Below are positions 8,874 to 18,828 of a stretch of DNA of 64,000 nucleotides, one piece after another. The number at the start of each line of letters is the position of its first letter. Position 1 is the first letter of the stretch. Both the position numbers and the translations under genes were made by a program. This DNA is from Enterococcus florum (GTDB lineage Bacteria > Bacillota > Bacilli > Lactobacillales > Enterococcaceae). Location: NCBI RefSeq assembly GCF_004309355.1, contig NZ_BJCC01000010.1:62001-126000 (forward strand). Reading direction: 5' to 3'. The notes below the pieces were generated by a model. The model was given only the letters and a program-made list of their open reading frames with translations. It had not been told where the DNA came from and did not search any database.

Positions 8874-10196
8874 ATGGAGGCCTATAGAGGGCAACGATTA
8901 TTAAGAAGTGAGTGGGAAAAGTTTTATCCCTCAGTCGATCTATCTGCTGCGATTAAAAGCGCAGCAGTGAAGTCAGTCAACCAGAGTCAAGAAGCGTGTC
9001 AACGCTGCGACAATCAGAGTCTCGTCAATGTACCAGCAGGCTTTTCGTATTGTCCTGCCTGTTTGACTTTAGGAAGGGTGACGACGAAAGACGATTTTTA
9101 CTATTTTGAACCGCAGCAAATCAAGGCGAGAAGGATTCTTTGCCAGTGGACAGGAGAATTATCCGAGGCACAAAAAAGCATCGCGGATCAATTGGTGTCT
9201 GATCAGGATCAAGGCAGTCAGTTTCTCATTTGGGCTGTCACTGGAGCGGGAAAAACAGAGATTCTTTTTCCATTGATCCAAAAAAATCTATCAAAGGGTC
9301 GACGAGTGGCCTTGACCTCTCCTCGGGTCGATGTTTGCAATGAGCTGTATTTGCGTTTTACTAAAGCCTTCCCTTACGAGAAGATCGGACTTTATCACGG
9401 TCAACGTCGGATCGATGCAGGCAATCAATTTATTGTTTGCACTGTTCATCAACTTTTTCGTTACTTTCAATTGTTTGATCTGATCATTTTAGACGAAGTG
9501 GATGCCTTTCCTTATGCCGGAGATCCTCTTTTGCAGCGTGCCACGCTGAAAGCCTTGCACCCGGAAGGAAAGCTAGTCTACTTAAGTGCGACCCCGCCAA
9601 AAAATGTGAAACAGACAGTGGATCGTTGGTATCGTCTGCCGGCAAGGTATCATCGCCGGCCTCTGCCTGTTCCCCGTCTGATGCTTTTGATGTCGTTAGA
9701 TAAGCAGCTGAGAAAAGCAAAATTGTCTGTCAAACTGTTAAAAGAAATCGGTCGTTTGCTTGAAAAAAACGATTTGTTGCTTTTTTGTCCCAGCATTGAT
9801 TTACTGGAACAGGTATTCAAGCAGCTAATGAAGGTCTATCCTGATGCTGCAGCGACAACCGTTTACGCTAAAGATGATGAACGCCTCTTGAAGGTCGAAA
9901 ACATGCGCGAAGGGAAATACCGATTGTTGATCACCACCACGATTTTGGAAAGGGGAGTGACCTTTGAAGGGGTATCTGTGATGATTTTGCAGGCTTCTCA
10001 TCCGGTCTTCAACAAAGCGGCTTTGGTACAAATAGCAGGCCGAGCCGACCGCAAAGGGGAGTATCAGCAGGCAGAGGTGGTTTTTGCTGCTAGTGAGCGG
10101 ACACGAGCCATCAAGGCTGCCATTGCTGAGATTCGGGAAAACAATCGACTAGCAGAAAAGGCAGGTCTTCTCGATGAAGTGCAGCAGTTGTCATAG
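8874..10196 (+). CDS. comFA: Competence protein ComFA, DNA-uptake helicase/translocase
   Basis: The 440-residue superfamily 2 ATPase drives single-stranded DNA import in Gram-positive transformation. A zinc finger with two CxxC pairs lies near residues 42 and 59. Walker A TGAGKTE is near 122, the DEVD box near 206 and SATPP near 240. The helicase motif VI region AGRADRKG lies near the C-terminus. The length is close to the usual 430-460. I chose ATG 8874 because CGAGGTGG precedes it and because a terminator hairpin lies between the longer alternative start (8808) and it. comFC overlaps its 3' end by 23 bases, so the pair is translationally coupled. Expression in competent streptococci depends on ComX; I see no clear com-box here. 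Confidence 0.93.
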   Translation: MEAYRGQRLLRSEWEKFYPSVDLSAAIKSAAVKSVNQSQEACQRCDNQSLVNVPAGFSYCPACLTLGRVTTKDDFYYFEPQQIKARRILCQWTGELSEAQKSIADQLVSDQDQGSQFLIWAVTGAGKTEILFPLIQKNLSKGRRVALTSPRVDVCNELYLRFTKAFPYEKIGLYHGQRRIDAGNQFIVCTVHQLFRYFQLFDLIILDEVDAFPYAGDPLLQRATLKALHPEGKLVYLSATPPKNVKQTVDRWYRLPARYHRRPLPVPRLMLLMSLDKQLRKAKLSVKLLKEIGRLLEKNDLLLFCPSIDLLEQVFKQLMKVYPDAAATTVYAKDDERLLKVENMREGKYRLLITTTILERGVTFEGVSVMILQASHPVFNKAALVQIAGRADRKGEYQQAEVVFAASERTRAIKAAIAEIRENNRLAEKAGLLDEVQQLS

Positions 10197-10842
10197 GGAG
10201 ATCGTAGAAAATCTAACCTTGCTTGAATTGTTCTTTCCTTCAAACATCCGGTGTTTTCATTGTCAGGAGCAGTTTAAAAGGATTGTTTGGGAGCAGGCTT
10301 GTCCGGGATGCGGCAGAAAAAACAACCCAGCACTTTGCTCGGATTGCCAGAAATGGCAGAAGCAATCCAGCTTTTTGCTGAACAATCGGGCTCTTTTTGA
10401 ATACAGTGACGGGTTTCAGGAATGGATCGAGTTTTTTAAGTTCAAGGGAGATTACCAGCGCCGGTTTGCATTTTCGACAGAGTTAAAAGAAGCCCTCAGT
10501 GCCTATCCGCACTACACGATCTGTCCCTTGCCTTTGTCTGAGGAACGCTTTGGGGATCGGGGGTTCAACCAAGTTTCGGCGTGTTTGGATGCTGCTGGGG
10601 TCACCTATTTTCCATTATTGAAACGAAAAAGGCACGATACACCGCAGGCCGGGAAAAAACGAGAAGAACGGCTTCAGCTGCAGCAGCCTTTTGAAATGGC
10701 CCCAGATGGTAAAAAAATGAGAGCTTCGAAAGTTTTGCTGGTGGACGATGTCTATACAACGGGAAGAACACTTTTTCATGCGGCAGATTGCTTATTGGAA
10801 AATGGCTTCACGACCGTAAAAAGCCTAACATTTGCCCGGTAA
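10174..10842 (+). CDS. comFC: Competence protein ComFC, phosphoribosyltransferase-like
   Basis: The 222-residue protein has three CxxC pairs at residues 3/6, 27/30 and 43/46, plus Cys55 and Cys58, forming zinc sites. The C-terminal PRPP-binding loop is VLLVDDVYTTGRT near residues 187-199. ComFC works with ComFA at the membrane during DNA uptake; related GntX and AmfB proteins share the fold. The start lies inside comFA in another frame, the usual arrangement for comF operons. The protein is complete, so the DNA-uptake pair looks intact even though enterococci are not normally transformable in the laboratory. Confidence 0.92.
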   Translation: MKCSSCHREIVENLTLLELFFPSNIRCFHCQEQFKRIVWEQACPGCGRKNNPALCSDCQKWQKQSSFLLNNRALFEYSDGFQEWIEFFKFKGDYQRRFAFSTELKEALSAYPHYTICPLPLSEERFGDRGFNQVSACLDAAGVTYFPLLKRKRHDTPQAGKKREERLQLQQPFEMAPDGKKMRASKVLLVDDVYTTGRTLFHAADCLLENGFTTVKSLTFAR

Positions 10843-10881
10843 TTTTTCTTTTTTTCATCGGGAAAATGATAGCGATTTACT

Positions 10882-10909
10882 TTGCAAACCGATTAGAGTT
10901 CGCTATAAT
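10882..10909 (+). promoter_or_regulatory. Promoter of hpf
   Basis: TTGCAA and TATAAT lie 16 bases apart, about 70 bases before the hpf start. A good sigma-A promoter that makes hpf independent of comF. Confidence 0.65.
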
Positions 10910-10980
10910 AGAATTAAGAAGAAGAGCGAAGAGTGGTCCTTCCTTCTATCTTCAGTTGGCAGATGAAAGGGGCAATTTGT

Positions 10981-11529
10981 ATGTTTAGATATAACGTTCG
11001 AGGAGAAAACATCGAAGTAACTGAAGCAATTCGTGATTACGTAGAAAAGAAAGTAGGAAAATTGGAACGCTACTTCACTGATGTGCCTGACGCAACTGCA
11101 CATGTTAACTTAAAAGTTTATACGGAAAAAACTGCGAAAGTCGAAGTGACGATTCCACTTCCTTACTTAGTTCTTCGTGCCGAAGAAACTTCACCAGATT
11201 TGTATGCAAGTATTGATTTGGTTGTGGATAAATTAGAACGTCAGATCCGCAAGTTTAAAACAAAGATCAATCGTAAAGCACGTGAAACTTCTTTACCAGC
11301 ACGCGAAGTGGCGGCGGTAGAGATAAATGATGAAGCGGAAGAAACTTCAGAATTGGAAATCGTGCGTACAAAACGTCTTTCTTTGAAACCAATGGGCAGC
11401 GAAGAAGCTGTATTGCAAATGAACATGCTGGGACACAACTTCTTTATCTTTGAAGATGCTGAAACCAATGGAACAAGCATTGTTTATCGTCGTAAAGACG
11501 GCAAATACGGTTTGATCGAAACCGATTAA
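10981..11529 (+). CDS. hpf: Long-form ribosome hibernation promoting factor
   Basis: The 182-residue protein has an N-terminal HPF/RaiA domain (about 1-100, MFRYNVRGENIEVTEAIRDY) that binds in the 30S mRNA channel. A linker leads to a C-terminal dimerisation domain (about 125-182, RTKRLSLKPMGSEEAVLQM) that joins two 70S ribosomes into 100S dimers. The length marks it as the long form typical of Firmicutes. ATG 10981 follows AAAGGGG with normal spacing; an upstream in-frame start at 10933 has no ribosome binding site. The gene has its own promoter and terminator, and its position just before secA is conserved in Gram-positives. Confidence 0.95.
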   Translation: MFRYNVRGENIEVTEAIRDYVEKKVGKLERYFTDVPDATAHVNLKVYTEKTAKVEVTIPLPYLVLRAEETSPDLYASIDLVVDKLERQIRKFKTKINRKARETSLPAREVAAVEINDEAEETSELEIVRTKRLSLKPMGSEEAVLQMNMLGHNFFIFEDAETNGTSIVYRRKDGKYGLIETD

Positions 11530-11541
11530 TCAAAACTAATA

Positions 11542-11575
11542 AACCCCTCAGTCCGCCAGCGGCTGAGGGGTTTTT
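11542..11575 (+). terminator. Terminator of hpf
   Basis: Perfect stem AACCCCTCAG / CTGAGGGGTT followed by T residues. Confidence 0.95.
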
Positions 11576-11736
11576 CCATTTTCAAAAAATATTCTTAAAA
11601 AGTAAGTCTTAGGGAATTATAAAAGTTCTTGTTTTTATTTACAGCAAAAGTTTCTTTTCCTAGAAACTAATGATAAAATAGACTAGCGGATTTGTACACA
11701 AAATGACTAATGGTTATAAAGGAGTAAGAAAAGTAG

Positions 11737-14268
11737 ATGGCGAATTTTTTGCGAAAAATGATCGAGAACGATAAAAAAGAATTAAAGCGGTTGGATGGGA
11801 TCGCTCAAAAGGTTGAAGCCTTTGCCAGCGGCATGGAGAAGCTTTCCGATGAACAGCTTCGAGCAAAAACAGATGAATTTAGAACCCGGTATCAAGGCGG
11901 CGAAACGCTGGATGAACTGCTTCCTGAAGCATTTGCTGTCGTGCGTGAAGCGGCAAAACGTGTGTTGGGTCTGTATCCTTATCATGTGCAGCTGATGGGT
12001 GGGGTCGTCTTGCATGATGGGAATATCCCCGAAATGAAAACAGGTGAAGGGAAAACCTTGACCGCCACGATGCCAGTATACTTAAACGCATTGACGGGGG
12101 AAGGCGTACACGTCGTGACCGTCAACGAATATTTGGCAACTCGTGACTCAACGGAGATGGGCGAGCTTTACAATTTCTTAGGGCTGAGCGTTGGATTGAA
12201 TATCAATTCCAAAACTTCGGATGAAAAACGGGAAGCATATGCTTGTGATATTACCTACAGTACCAATAACGAACTAGGGTTTGACTATTTGCGGGACAAC
12301 ATGGTTGTTTACCGCAATCAGATGGTACAGCGCCCATTGAGCTATGCGATCGTCGATGAAGTAGACTCGATTTTAATCGATGAGGCTAGAACACCGCTGA
12401 TCATTTCAGGGGCGGCCGAAAAATCTACTGCGCTATACACCCGAACTGACAATTTTATCAAGCGATTGAAAGAAGATGAAGATTACAAAATCGACATTCA
12501 ATCAAAAACGATTGGCTTAACGGAACAAGGGATCGAGAAAGCTGAAGATAATTTTGGCTTAGAGAACTTGTATGATCTTGAAAACACTGCATTGACCCAC
12601 CATTTGGATCAAGCATTACGGGCAAACTATATCATGATCCGCGATATTGATTATGTTGTTCAAGAAGGCAAAGTGTTGATCGTTGACCAATTTACTGGAC
12701 GTATCATGGATGGACGTCGGTATTCAGACGGCTTGCACCAAGCGATCGAAGCCAAAGAAGGCGTGGAGATTGAAGACGAAACGAAGACCATGGCGACAAT
12801 CACCTTCCAGAACTATTTCCGGATGTACAAAAAATTGGCCGGGATGACGGGTACAGCCAAAACGGAAGAAGAAGAATTCCGGGAAATCTACAATATCGAA
12901 GTTGTTCAGATCCCTACGAACAGACCAGTAATCCGGGATGACCGAACTGATTTGCTGTATCCAACCTTGGAAAGCAAGTTCAAAGCTGTCGTACAGGATA
13001 TTAAAGAACGTCATCGCAAAGGTCAGCCGATCTTGGTGGGGACTGTCGCAGTCGAAACATCTGAATTGCTTTCAGATATGTTGAACCAAGAAAAGATTCC
13101 TCATGAAGTCTTGAATGCGAAAAATCATTTCAAAGAAGCGGAAATCATTATGAACGCCGGACAAAAGGGCGCTGTTACTATCGCAACCAACATGGCCGGT
13201 CGTGGTACGGATATCAAGCTGGGACTTGGTGTCGTAGAATTGGGCGGGTTGGCCGTTATCGGAACAGAGCGTCATGAATCTCGACGTATCGATAATCAGC
13301 TGCGCGGCCGTTCGGGACGTCAAGGAGATCCAGGGGTTTCTCAATTCTACCTTTCATTGGAAGATGATTTAATGAAACGTTTTGGTTCTGAACGAATCAA
13401 AGCATTCTTGGATCGCATGAAGGTTGAAGAAGAAGATGCAGTGATCCAAAGCAAGATGCTGACGAAGCAAGTTGAATCCGCGCAAAAACGTGTGGAAGGA
13501 AACAACTATGATACACGTAAAAATGTTTTGCAGTACGATGATGTGATGCGTGAGCAACGTGAAGTCATTTACAAACAGCGTCAAGATGTGATTATGGAAG
13601 ACAATGACCTTTCACCGCAGCTGTTGAACATGGTGCGTCGTACGATTTCTCGTGTAGTGGACACACATACTCAGCTGGAAAAAGACAATTGGAATTTGGA
13701 GAGCATCGTTGACTTTGCAGGCAACGCACTTGTCCATGAAGATTCGATCGCGGTGAGTGATCTTGAAGGAAAAGCACCGGAAGAGATCAAGACTAATTTG
13801 TTTGATCGCGCGAAAGAGATTTTTGATACAAAATCTGGTCAATTGCAAAGTCCGGAGCAATTGCTGGAGTTTGAAAAAGTAGTTATCCTGCGCGTGGTAG
13901 ATACGAAATGGACGGACCATATCGATGCAATGGATCAATTGCGTCAATCGATCGGGCTGCGTGCCTATGGTCAGAACAATCCATTGGTAGAATATCAAAC
14001 AGAAGGATACAAAATGTTTGAAGACATGGTTGGTGCAATCGAATATGAAGTGACTCGTTTGTTCATGAAGGCTGAGATTCGTCAAAATGTGCAGCGTGAG
14101 CAAGTCACTCAAAATCAGGAGACCCATCCAGTTGAAGCAGATGGCGATCCGAAGAATTTGACCAGCACCAAACGGATGCCTACACACGTCAAAAAAGTAG
14201 GACGCAATGACCCTTGTCCATGCGGCAGCGGAAAAAAATATAAGAACTGTCACGGCAAAGGGGAATAA
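11737..14268 (+). CDS. secA: Preprotein translocase motor ATPase SecA
   Basis: The 843-residue cytosolic and membrane-associated ATPase pushes unfolded preproteins through SecYEG. The Walker A segment [12 protein letters not shown] lies near residue 98-109, the DEVD box ([20 protein letters not shown] region) near 208, and the second nucleotide domain with RGTDIKLG and [13 protein letters not shown]. The C-terminal zinc motif [14 protein letters not shown] is intact, so the SecB-type/lipid-binding tail is present. AAAGGAG lies upstream of the ATG. It precedes prfB, the standard Firmicute order. No second secA (SecA2) features such as shortened linkers are seen. Confidence 0.98.
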   Translation: MANFLRKMIENDKKELKRLDGIAQKVEAFASGMEKLSDEQLRAKTDEFRTRYQGGETLDELLPEAFAVVREAAKRVLGLYPYHVQLMGGVVLHDGNIPEMKTGEGKTLTATMPVYLNALTGEGVHVVTVNEYLATRDSTEMGELYNFLGLSVGLNINSKTSDEKREAYACDITYSTNNELGFDYLRDNMVVYRNQMVQRPLSYAIVDEVDSILIDEARTPLIISGAAEKSTALYTRTDNFIKRLKEDEDYKIDIQSKTIGLTEQGIEKAEDNFGLENLYDLENTALTHHLDQALRANYIMIRDIDYVVQEGKVLIVDQFTGRIMDGRRYSDGLHQAIEAKEGVEIEDETKTMATITFQNYFRMYKKLAGMTGTAKTEEEEFREIYNIEVVQIPTNRPVIRDDRTDLLYPTLESKFKAVVQDIKERHRKGQPILVGTVAVETSELLSDMLNQEKIPHEVLNAKNHFKEAEIIMNAGQKGAVTIATNMAGRGTDIKLGLGVVELGGLAVIGTERHESRRIDNQLRGRSGRQGDPGVSQFYLSLEDDLMKRFGSERIKAFLDRMKVEEEDAVIQSKMLTKQVESAQKRVEGNNYDTRKNVLQYDDVMREQREVIYKQRQDVIMEDNDLSPQLLNMVRRTISRVVDTHTQLEKDNWNLESIVDFAGNALVHEDSIAVSDLEGKAPEEIKTNLFDRAKEIFDTKSGQLQSPEQLLEFEKVVILRVVDTKWTDHIDAMDQLRQSIGLRAYGQNNPLVEYQTEGYKMFEDMVGAIEYEVTRLFMKAEIRQNVQREQVTQNQETHPVEADGDPKNLTSTKRMPTHVKKVGRNDPCPCGSGKKYKNCHGKGE

Positions 14269-14282
14269 AAAAGGGGAAATCG

Positions 14283-14315
14283 GACGGGACATAATTGCTA
14301 TGTCTCGTCTTTGTG
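14283..14315 (+). terminator. Weak terminator-like hairpin between secA and prfB
   Basis: GACGGGACATA pairs with TATGTCTCGTC (one G-U) with loop ATTGC, followed by a broken T tract. It may only partly end transcription, leaving prfB partly co-expressed with secA. Confidence 0.5.
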
Positions 14316-14362
14316 TGTTACTTTAGAGCCAAAAGGACGAATTGAGGAAAGAAGGAATAAGC

Positions 14363-15473
14363 TTGGAAAATGCAGAGATTCGAAACTTATTGGATGCGAT
14401 CCAGGAACAAGTCGTAAGTTTTAGGGGGTCTCTTTGACCTAGATCGGTTAGAAGAGGATATTGCTGAGGCGGAGCATCAGATGGGGGAACCGACGTTTTG
14501 GGACGATCCGGAAGAGGCTCAAAAGCTGATCAATAAAAACAATGGCGATAAAGACACCTTTACCAAGTTTAATGAGATCAAAAACGAAACCGAAGAATTG
14601 AATTTGATGTGGGAGATGCAACAAGAAGAATTCGATCCGGAAATGCAAAAGGAATTGGAGCAGCGTCTGCTGCAGTTAAAGGAACAGGTTGCCAGCTTTG
14701 AGCTGACCCTATTACTGGATGCACCTTACGACAAAAACAGTGCCATTTTAGAGATTCACCCGGGTGCCGGGGGAACAGAGTCGCAGGATTGGGGCTCGAT
14801 GCTTCTAAGAATGTATACACGATGGGCAGAACAGCATGGGTTTACGGTAGAGACGATCGATTATCAGGCGGGCGATGAGGCTGGGATCAAAAGTGTGACC
14901 CTATTGATCAAAGGAACAAATGCGTACGGCTATTTAAAATCTGAGAAGGGCGTCCATCGCTTGGTACGTATTTCTCCGTTTGATTCGGCCAATCGGCGTC
15001 ATACCTCATTTTGTTCGGTCGATGTGATGCCCGAATTGGATGAGACGATCGAGATCGAAGTCAATCCAGATGATCTGAAGGTTGATGTGTACCGGGCTAG
15101 CGGAGCTGGCGGGCAGCACATCAATAAAACGTCATCAGCAGTTCGCATTACTCATTTGCCTACGGGAACCGTTGTGGCCAGCCAAGCGCAACGTTCGCAA
15201 TTCCACAACCGGGAAACAGCGATGCGTATGTTGAAGGCAAAGCTGTATCAATTGGAACTCGATAAGAAAGAACAAGAGGCTGCTGCTTTAAGAGGGGAAC
15301 AAATGGATATCGGTTGGGGTTCTCAAATCCGCTCCTATGTGTTCCACCCTTATTCCATGGTGAAGGATCATCGGACCAGTCACGAGACCGGCAACGTTCA
15401 GGCCGTGATGGATGGAGAGCTGGATCCCTTTATCGATGCCTATTTAAAATGGCACTTGACCCAGAGCAACTGA
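14363..15473 (+). CDS. prfB: Peptide chain release factor 2 (programmed +1 frameshift)
   Basis: Release factor 2 ends translation at UGA and UAA. Translation begins at TTG 14363 (AAGGA just upstream) and runs 24 codons to CTT TGA at 14432-14437. Here the ribosome shifts +1 and continues at GAC 14436. The full protein is 369 residues. The slip site CTTTGAC and the stimulatory internal Shine-Dalgarno AGGGGG three codons before it are the classical autoregulatory signals: low RF2 favours the shift. Downstream, the UGA-reading SPF tripeptide is at residues 204-206 and the catalytic GGQ at 249-251. A start at 14481, which the downstream frame alone would suggest, would lose the N-terminal domain. 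ftsE follows after a short gap. Confidence 0.96.
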
Positions 15474-15524
15474 GCAAAATGAAATGAAATTGTAAACTAC
15501 TGAAAGCCTGTTGCAATGTTTACA

Positions 15525-15533
15525 TGCTATAAT
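15525..15533 (+). promoter_or_regulatory. Extended -10 promoter of ftsEX
   Basis: TGCTATAAT forms an extended -10 element 35 bases before ftsE. The -35 region is poor, as is usual for the extended -10 class. Confidence 0.6.
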
Positions 15534-15567
15534 AGCTTAGAATTTAAGAGGATACGGAGAGATAATC

Positions 15568-16257
15568 ATGATTGAAATGCAGAATGTCGTGAAAAAATAC
15601 CCCAACAAGACGACAGCAGTGCGTGGTCTGACGGTCAATATCGATCGCGGGGAATTTGTCTATGTAGTCGGCCCTTCTGGTAGTGGTAAATCAACATTTA
15701 TCAAGTTAATGTATCGTGAAGAAAAAGCAACCTCTGGTAAAAAGCTGGAAGTTGCCGGTCATAATTTATTAAGGATTAAGAACAAAGATGTACCTTATCT
15801 GCGTCGAGATGTCGGCGTAGTTTTCCAAGATTTCAAGCTGCTTCCAAAAAAAACAGTCTATGAAAATGTTGCTTATGCGATGCAGGTTATTGGCCGCAAA
15901 CCTCGTGACATTAAAAAGCGAGTGATGGAAGTGCTGGATCTGGTCGGCCTAAAGCACAAGGTTCGTGTTTTTCCAAGCGAGCTGTCTGGAGGAGAACAGC
16001 AACGGGTGTCAATCGCTCGTGCGATTGTCAATACTCCGAAAGTATTGATCGCCGATGAGCCGACAGGGAATTTGGATCCAGATACGTCAATGGAGATCAT
16101 GCAGCTGATCGAACGAATCAATGGGCAGGGAACGACGGTCGTTATGGCTACACACAACAAAACGATCGTAGATACGATGCGTCATCGAGTGATTGCTATC
16201 GCAAACGGATTGATCGTTCGGGATGAAGCGGAAGGAGAATACGAATTCGATGATTAG
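15568..16257 (+). CDS. ftsE: Cell division ABC ATPase FtsE
   Basis: The 229-residue ATPase has Walker A GPSGSGKST (about residue 35), signature LSGGEQQRVSIARA, and Walker B VLIADEPTGNLD. FtsE binds FtsX at the septum and regulates peptidoglycan hydrolases (PcsB or CwlO type in Gram-positives). The length matches the family. It overlaps ftsX by 8 bases (ATGATTAG), so the two are translationally coupled. The regulated hydrolase is not in the window. Confidence 0.96.
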   Translation: MIEMQNVVKKYPNKTTAVRGLTVNIDRGEFVYVVGPSGSGKSTFIKLMYREEKATSGKKLEVAGHNLLRIKNKDVPYLRRDVGVVFQDFKLLPKKTVYENVAYAMQVIGRKPRDIKKRVMEVLDLVGLKHKVRVFPSELSGGEQQRVSIARAIVNTPKVLIADEPTGNLDPDTSMEIMQLIERINGQGTTVVMATHNKTIVDTMRHRVIAIANGLIVRDEAEGEYEFDD

Positions 16258-17134
16258 AAATTTCTTCCGACACTTGTTGGAGAGTATCAAAAGCCTGAAA
16301 CGAAACGGCTGGATGACCTTAGCTTCTGTCAGTGCTGTAACGATTACACTTACTTTGGCGGGTGTCTTTTTAGCGATTATAATGAATGCAACTAAGCTTG
16401 CTCAAGACGTTGAGGGCAATGTGGATGTTACTGTATTTGTGGACATCGGTACTGAAGAAAAAGAACTAAAAGAACTAAAAACAGAGCTGGCCGATCTTAG
16501 ACATGTGGACAAGGTTCAATTTTCCAGCAAAGAGGATCAGCTGAAAAAAATCCAAGCTGCTTTAGGTGATGCGTGGAATCTTTTTGAAGGCGACAACAAC
16601 CCTCTTTACGATGTCTACATTGTCAGCGCCACTGAATCACGCTATATCAAGCAGGTCGCCGATCAGGCAACGGAATTGGCAAGTGTCAATCGTGCCGATT
16701 ACGGCGGAAATTCAGCTGACCGAATCATTAAGATCTCCAGCGTCGTTCGCACATGGGGACTAGCTGCTGCGGCCTTGTTGATCTTCGTAGCGATCTTCCT
16801 GATCTCAAATACGATTCGAATCACAATCTTGTCGCGAAAACGTGAGATTCAGATCATGCGACTGGTTGGTGCTAAGAATGGATATATCCGTGGGCCGTTC
16901 TTCTTAGAAGGAGGCTGGATCGGCTTGATCGGTGCGATCGTTCCGATTTTGATCGTGACCTTCGGCTATCAACGCATCTATGAATTGGCTGCGCCCTACC
17001 TGCTGCAATCCAATTTGAATTTATTGTCACCAGAGAACTTGGTTTGGAAGCTGGATGTCTTTATGGCAGTTGGCGGCTACCTGATTGGTTCGCTCGGCTC
17101 AGTTATCTCAATGCGCCGTTTTTTAAAAATCTAA
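16250..17134 (+). CDS. ftsX: Cell division permease-like protein FtsX
   Basis: The 294-residue membrane protein starts at ATG 16250, after an AAGGAG that lies inside ftsE. One membrane segment near residues 20-45 is followed by an extracellular loop of about 120 residues (VDVTVFVDIGTEEKE onward). Three further membrane segments then follow with the conserved cytoplasmic RKREIQIMRLVGAKNGYIR stretch. The external loop contacts the cell wall hydrolase. It ends at a strong terminator, so ftsEX form a two-gene operon. Confidence 0.95.
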   Translation: MIRNFFRHLLESIKSLKRNGWMTLASVSAVTITLTLAGVFLAIIMNATKLAQDVEGNVDVTVFVDIGTEEKELKELKTELADLRHVDKVQFSSKEDQLKKIQAALGDAWNLFEGDNNPLYDVYIVSATESRYIKQVADQATELASVNRADYGGNSADRIIKISSVVRTWGLAAAALLIFVAIFLISNTIRITILSRKREIQIMRLVGAKNGYIRGPFFLEGGWIGLIGAIVPILIVTFGYQRIYELAAPYLLQSNLNLLSPENLVWKLDVFMAVGGYLIGSLGSVISMRRFLKI

Positions 17135-17142
17135 CACTAACG

Positions 17143-17173
17143 AATCGCCGACTGAGCTGTCGGCGATTTTTTT
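17143..17173 (+). terminator. Terminator of ftsEX
   Basis: Perfect stem AATCGCCGAC / GTCGGCGATT with a six-base loop and a T run. Confidence 0.95.
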
Positions 17174-17287
17174 GAGGAAAGCGATGTGTCTTTAAGGGAT
17201 AAATCCTTTCTTTTTTTTCGGGTCATTTTTTCGGTTTACAATTTGAGCTTTCTTCGCTATTCTTTAAGGATGAAGGAGTTGGATGGG

Positions 17288-18736
17288 ATGACCTTTATTA
17301 TGGAGCATTCAGGTGCTCTCTTTTTGCTTGTAAATACGATTCTCTCGTTGATCATCGTTTTCCGCGAACGGAAGGACACGGTCACCACTTGGGCGTGGCT
17401 ATTGATTTTGACGTTTCTTCCCGTCGTGGGATTTGTAATGTACATTTTCTTTGGCAAGGGAATCTCTAAGGAGCGAATTTTTGAATTAAAGGTTCAGACA
17501 AAGGTCGGGATGAATGTTGAGCTGGAACAGCAGCAGCAGGCGCTTGCCCGAAGGCTGTTTCCTAAACCGAATACAGATCAGGTCGATCCGCGGCAATTGA
17601 TCTATATGCTGACGATGTTTGAAAACTCGCTTTATACTACCAACAATGAAGTGCAGCTGTTTACTGATGGCAGGAAGAAGTTCGATGCCCTGATCGCTGA
17701 TATCCATGCAGCGAAGGAACATGTACACATGGAATATTATATTTACCGCGGGGATGCTCTGGGAATTGAGGTCAGGGATGCCCTTGTCGCCGCAGCAAAG
17801 CGGGGAGTTAAGGTTCGGCTGCTTCTGGATGCTTGGGGGTCAACACAAGTCAATCACCGCTTTTTTGCTGATCTGATTCGTGAGGGCGGCGAGGTCGAAT
17901 TTTTCTTTCCATTATTTGTACCATATTTAAATCCACGAATGAACTACCGCAATCACCGCAAGATCGTCGTGATTGATGGTGAAATCGGATATACTGGCGG
18001 GTTCAATGTCGGAGATGAATATTTGGGATTGGTCAAAAAGTTCGGTTATTGGAGAGACAATCATCTGCGAGTGCATGGCGATGCTGTGTATTCGATGCAG
18101 AACCGATTTTTAATGGATTGGAACTCTCAAAGAAAAAGTGATGTCTTGTATGATCGTTCTTATTTTCCGGAAATTGCAGCTTCTGGCAATAAAGCACTGC
18201 AGATCGTCAGCAGCGGGCCCGACAGTGAGCACGAGCAGATCAAAATGACGTATTTAAAAATGATCAATTTGGCCAAAAAGGAGATCTTGATCCAAACCCC
18301 ATATTATATTCCGGATGCGTCGATCCATGAGGCGTTGAAACTAGCACTTTTATCTGGGGTCAAGGTTCGAATTCAAATTCCGAATAAACCGGATCATATC
18401 TTAGTCTATTGGGCGACGTATTCGTTTGCTGCCGAGCTGTTAGAATATGGCGCGATCATTGAAACCTATGAAAATGGTTTTATTCATGCAAAAACGATGG
18501 TGGTGGATTCAGGGTTGGTGTCGGTCGGATCGGCCAATATCGATGTCCGTTCATTCAAATTGGATTTTGAGGTCAACACGGTGATCTATGACAGTTTGTT
18601 TGCCGAAAAGATTCGGGCGGCCTTTTTTGCTGATTCGGAGAATTCTGAGCTGTTGACAGAGGAGCGTTATCGTTACCGTGGTGTAATCATTAAGTTTAAA
18701 GAAGGAATTGCGCGTCTCATCTCGCCGCTGCTGTAA
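17288..18736 (+). CDS. cls: Cardiolipin synthase
   Basis: The 482-residue membrane enzyme condenses two phosphatidylglycerol molecules to cardiolipin and glycerol. Two membrane segments at the N-terminus (about 8-28 and 37-57) are followed by two phospholipase D domains with HKD motifs. The histidines are near residues 223 (NHRKIVVIDGE, followed by GYTGGFN) and 400 (HAKTMVVDSG, followed by SVGSAN). I chose ATG 17288 because AAGGAG at 17272-17277 is correctly spaced and the resulting length is typical. A longer reading frame from 17186 adds residues without a ribosome binding site. It is monocistronic between ftsEX and pstS. Changes in Cls are associated with daptomycin resistance in enterococci; nothing here shows a mutation. 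Confidence 0.93.
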   Translation: MTFIMEHSGALFLLVNTILSLIIVFRERKDTVTTWAWLLILTFLPVVGFVMYIFFGKGISKERIFELKVQTKVGMNVELEQQQQALARRLFPKPNTDQVDPRQLIYMLTMFENSLYTTNNEVQLFTDGRKKFDALIADIHAAKEHVHMEYYIYRGDALGIEVRDALVAAAKRGVKVRLLLDAWGSTQVNHRFFADLIREGGEVEFFFPLFVPYLNPRMNYRNHRKIVVIDGEIGYTGGFNVGDEYLGLVKKFGYWRDNHLRVHGDAVYSMQNRFLMDWNSQRKSDVLYDRSYFPEIAASGNKALQIVSSGPDSEHEQIKMTYLKMINLAKKEILIQTPYYIPDASIHEALKLALLSGVKVRIQIPNKPDHILVYWATYSFAAELLEYGAIIETYENGFIHAKTMVVDSGLVSVGSANIDVRSFKLDFEVNTVIYDSLFAEKIRAAFFADSENSELLTEERYRYRGVIIKFKEGIARLISPLL

Positions 18737-18759
18737 AAAGCTTGCTCTTTTTGCGTCTC

Positions 18760-18782
18760 ATGTTAAAATAAATGAGCTTTCT
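18760..18782 (+). repeat. 23-bp element upstream of pstS (copy 1)
   Basis: This element matches the one before pstC at 20 of 23 positions and shares an 11-base block ATGAGCTTTCT with it. It ends 46 bases before the pstS start, so it overlaps the expected promoter region. A common phosphate-dependent control is inferred. Confidence 0.5.
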
Positions 18783-18828
18783 ACTTTTAAATGGCAAAAT
18801 TCTAGAATGTTAGATGAGGAGAATACAC

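Noticed and set aside
13612-14292. 226-residue minus-strand frame inside secA
   Set aside because: Lies antisense to a clearly real, fully conserved gene, has no ribosome binding site and no recognisable protein features.
14481-15473. prfB as a simple 330-residue gene from ATG 14481
   Set aside because: The upstream 24 codons, slip site and internal Shine-Dalgarno show the frameshifted full-length gene.
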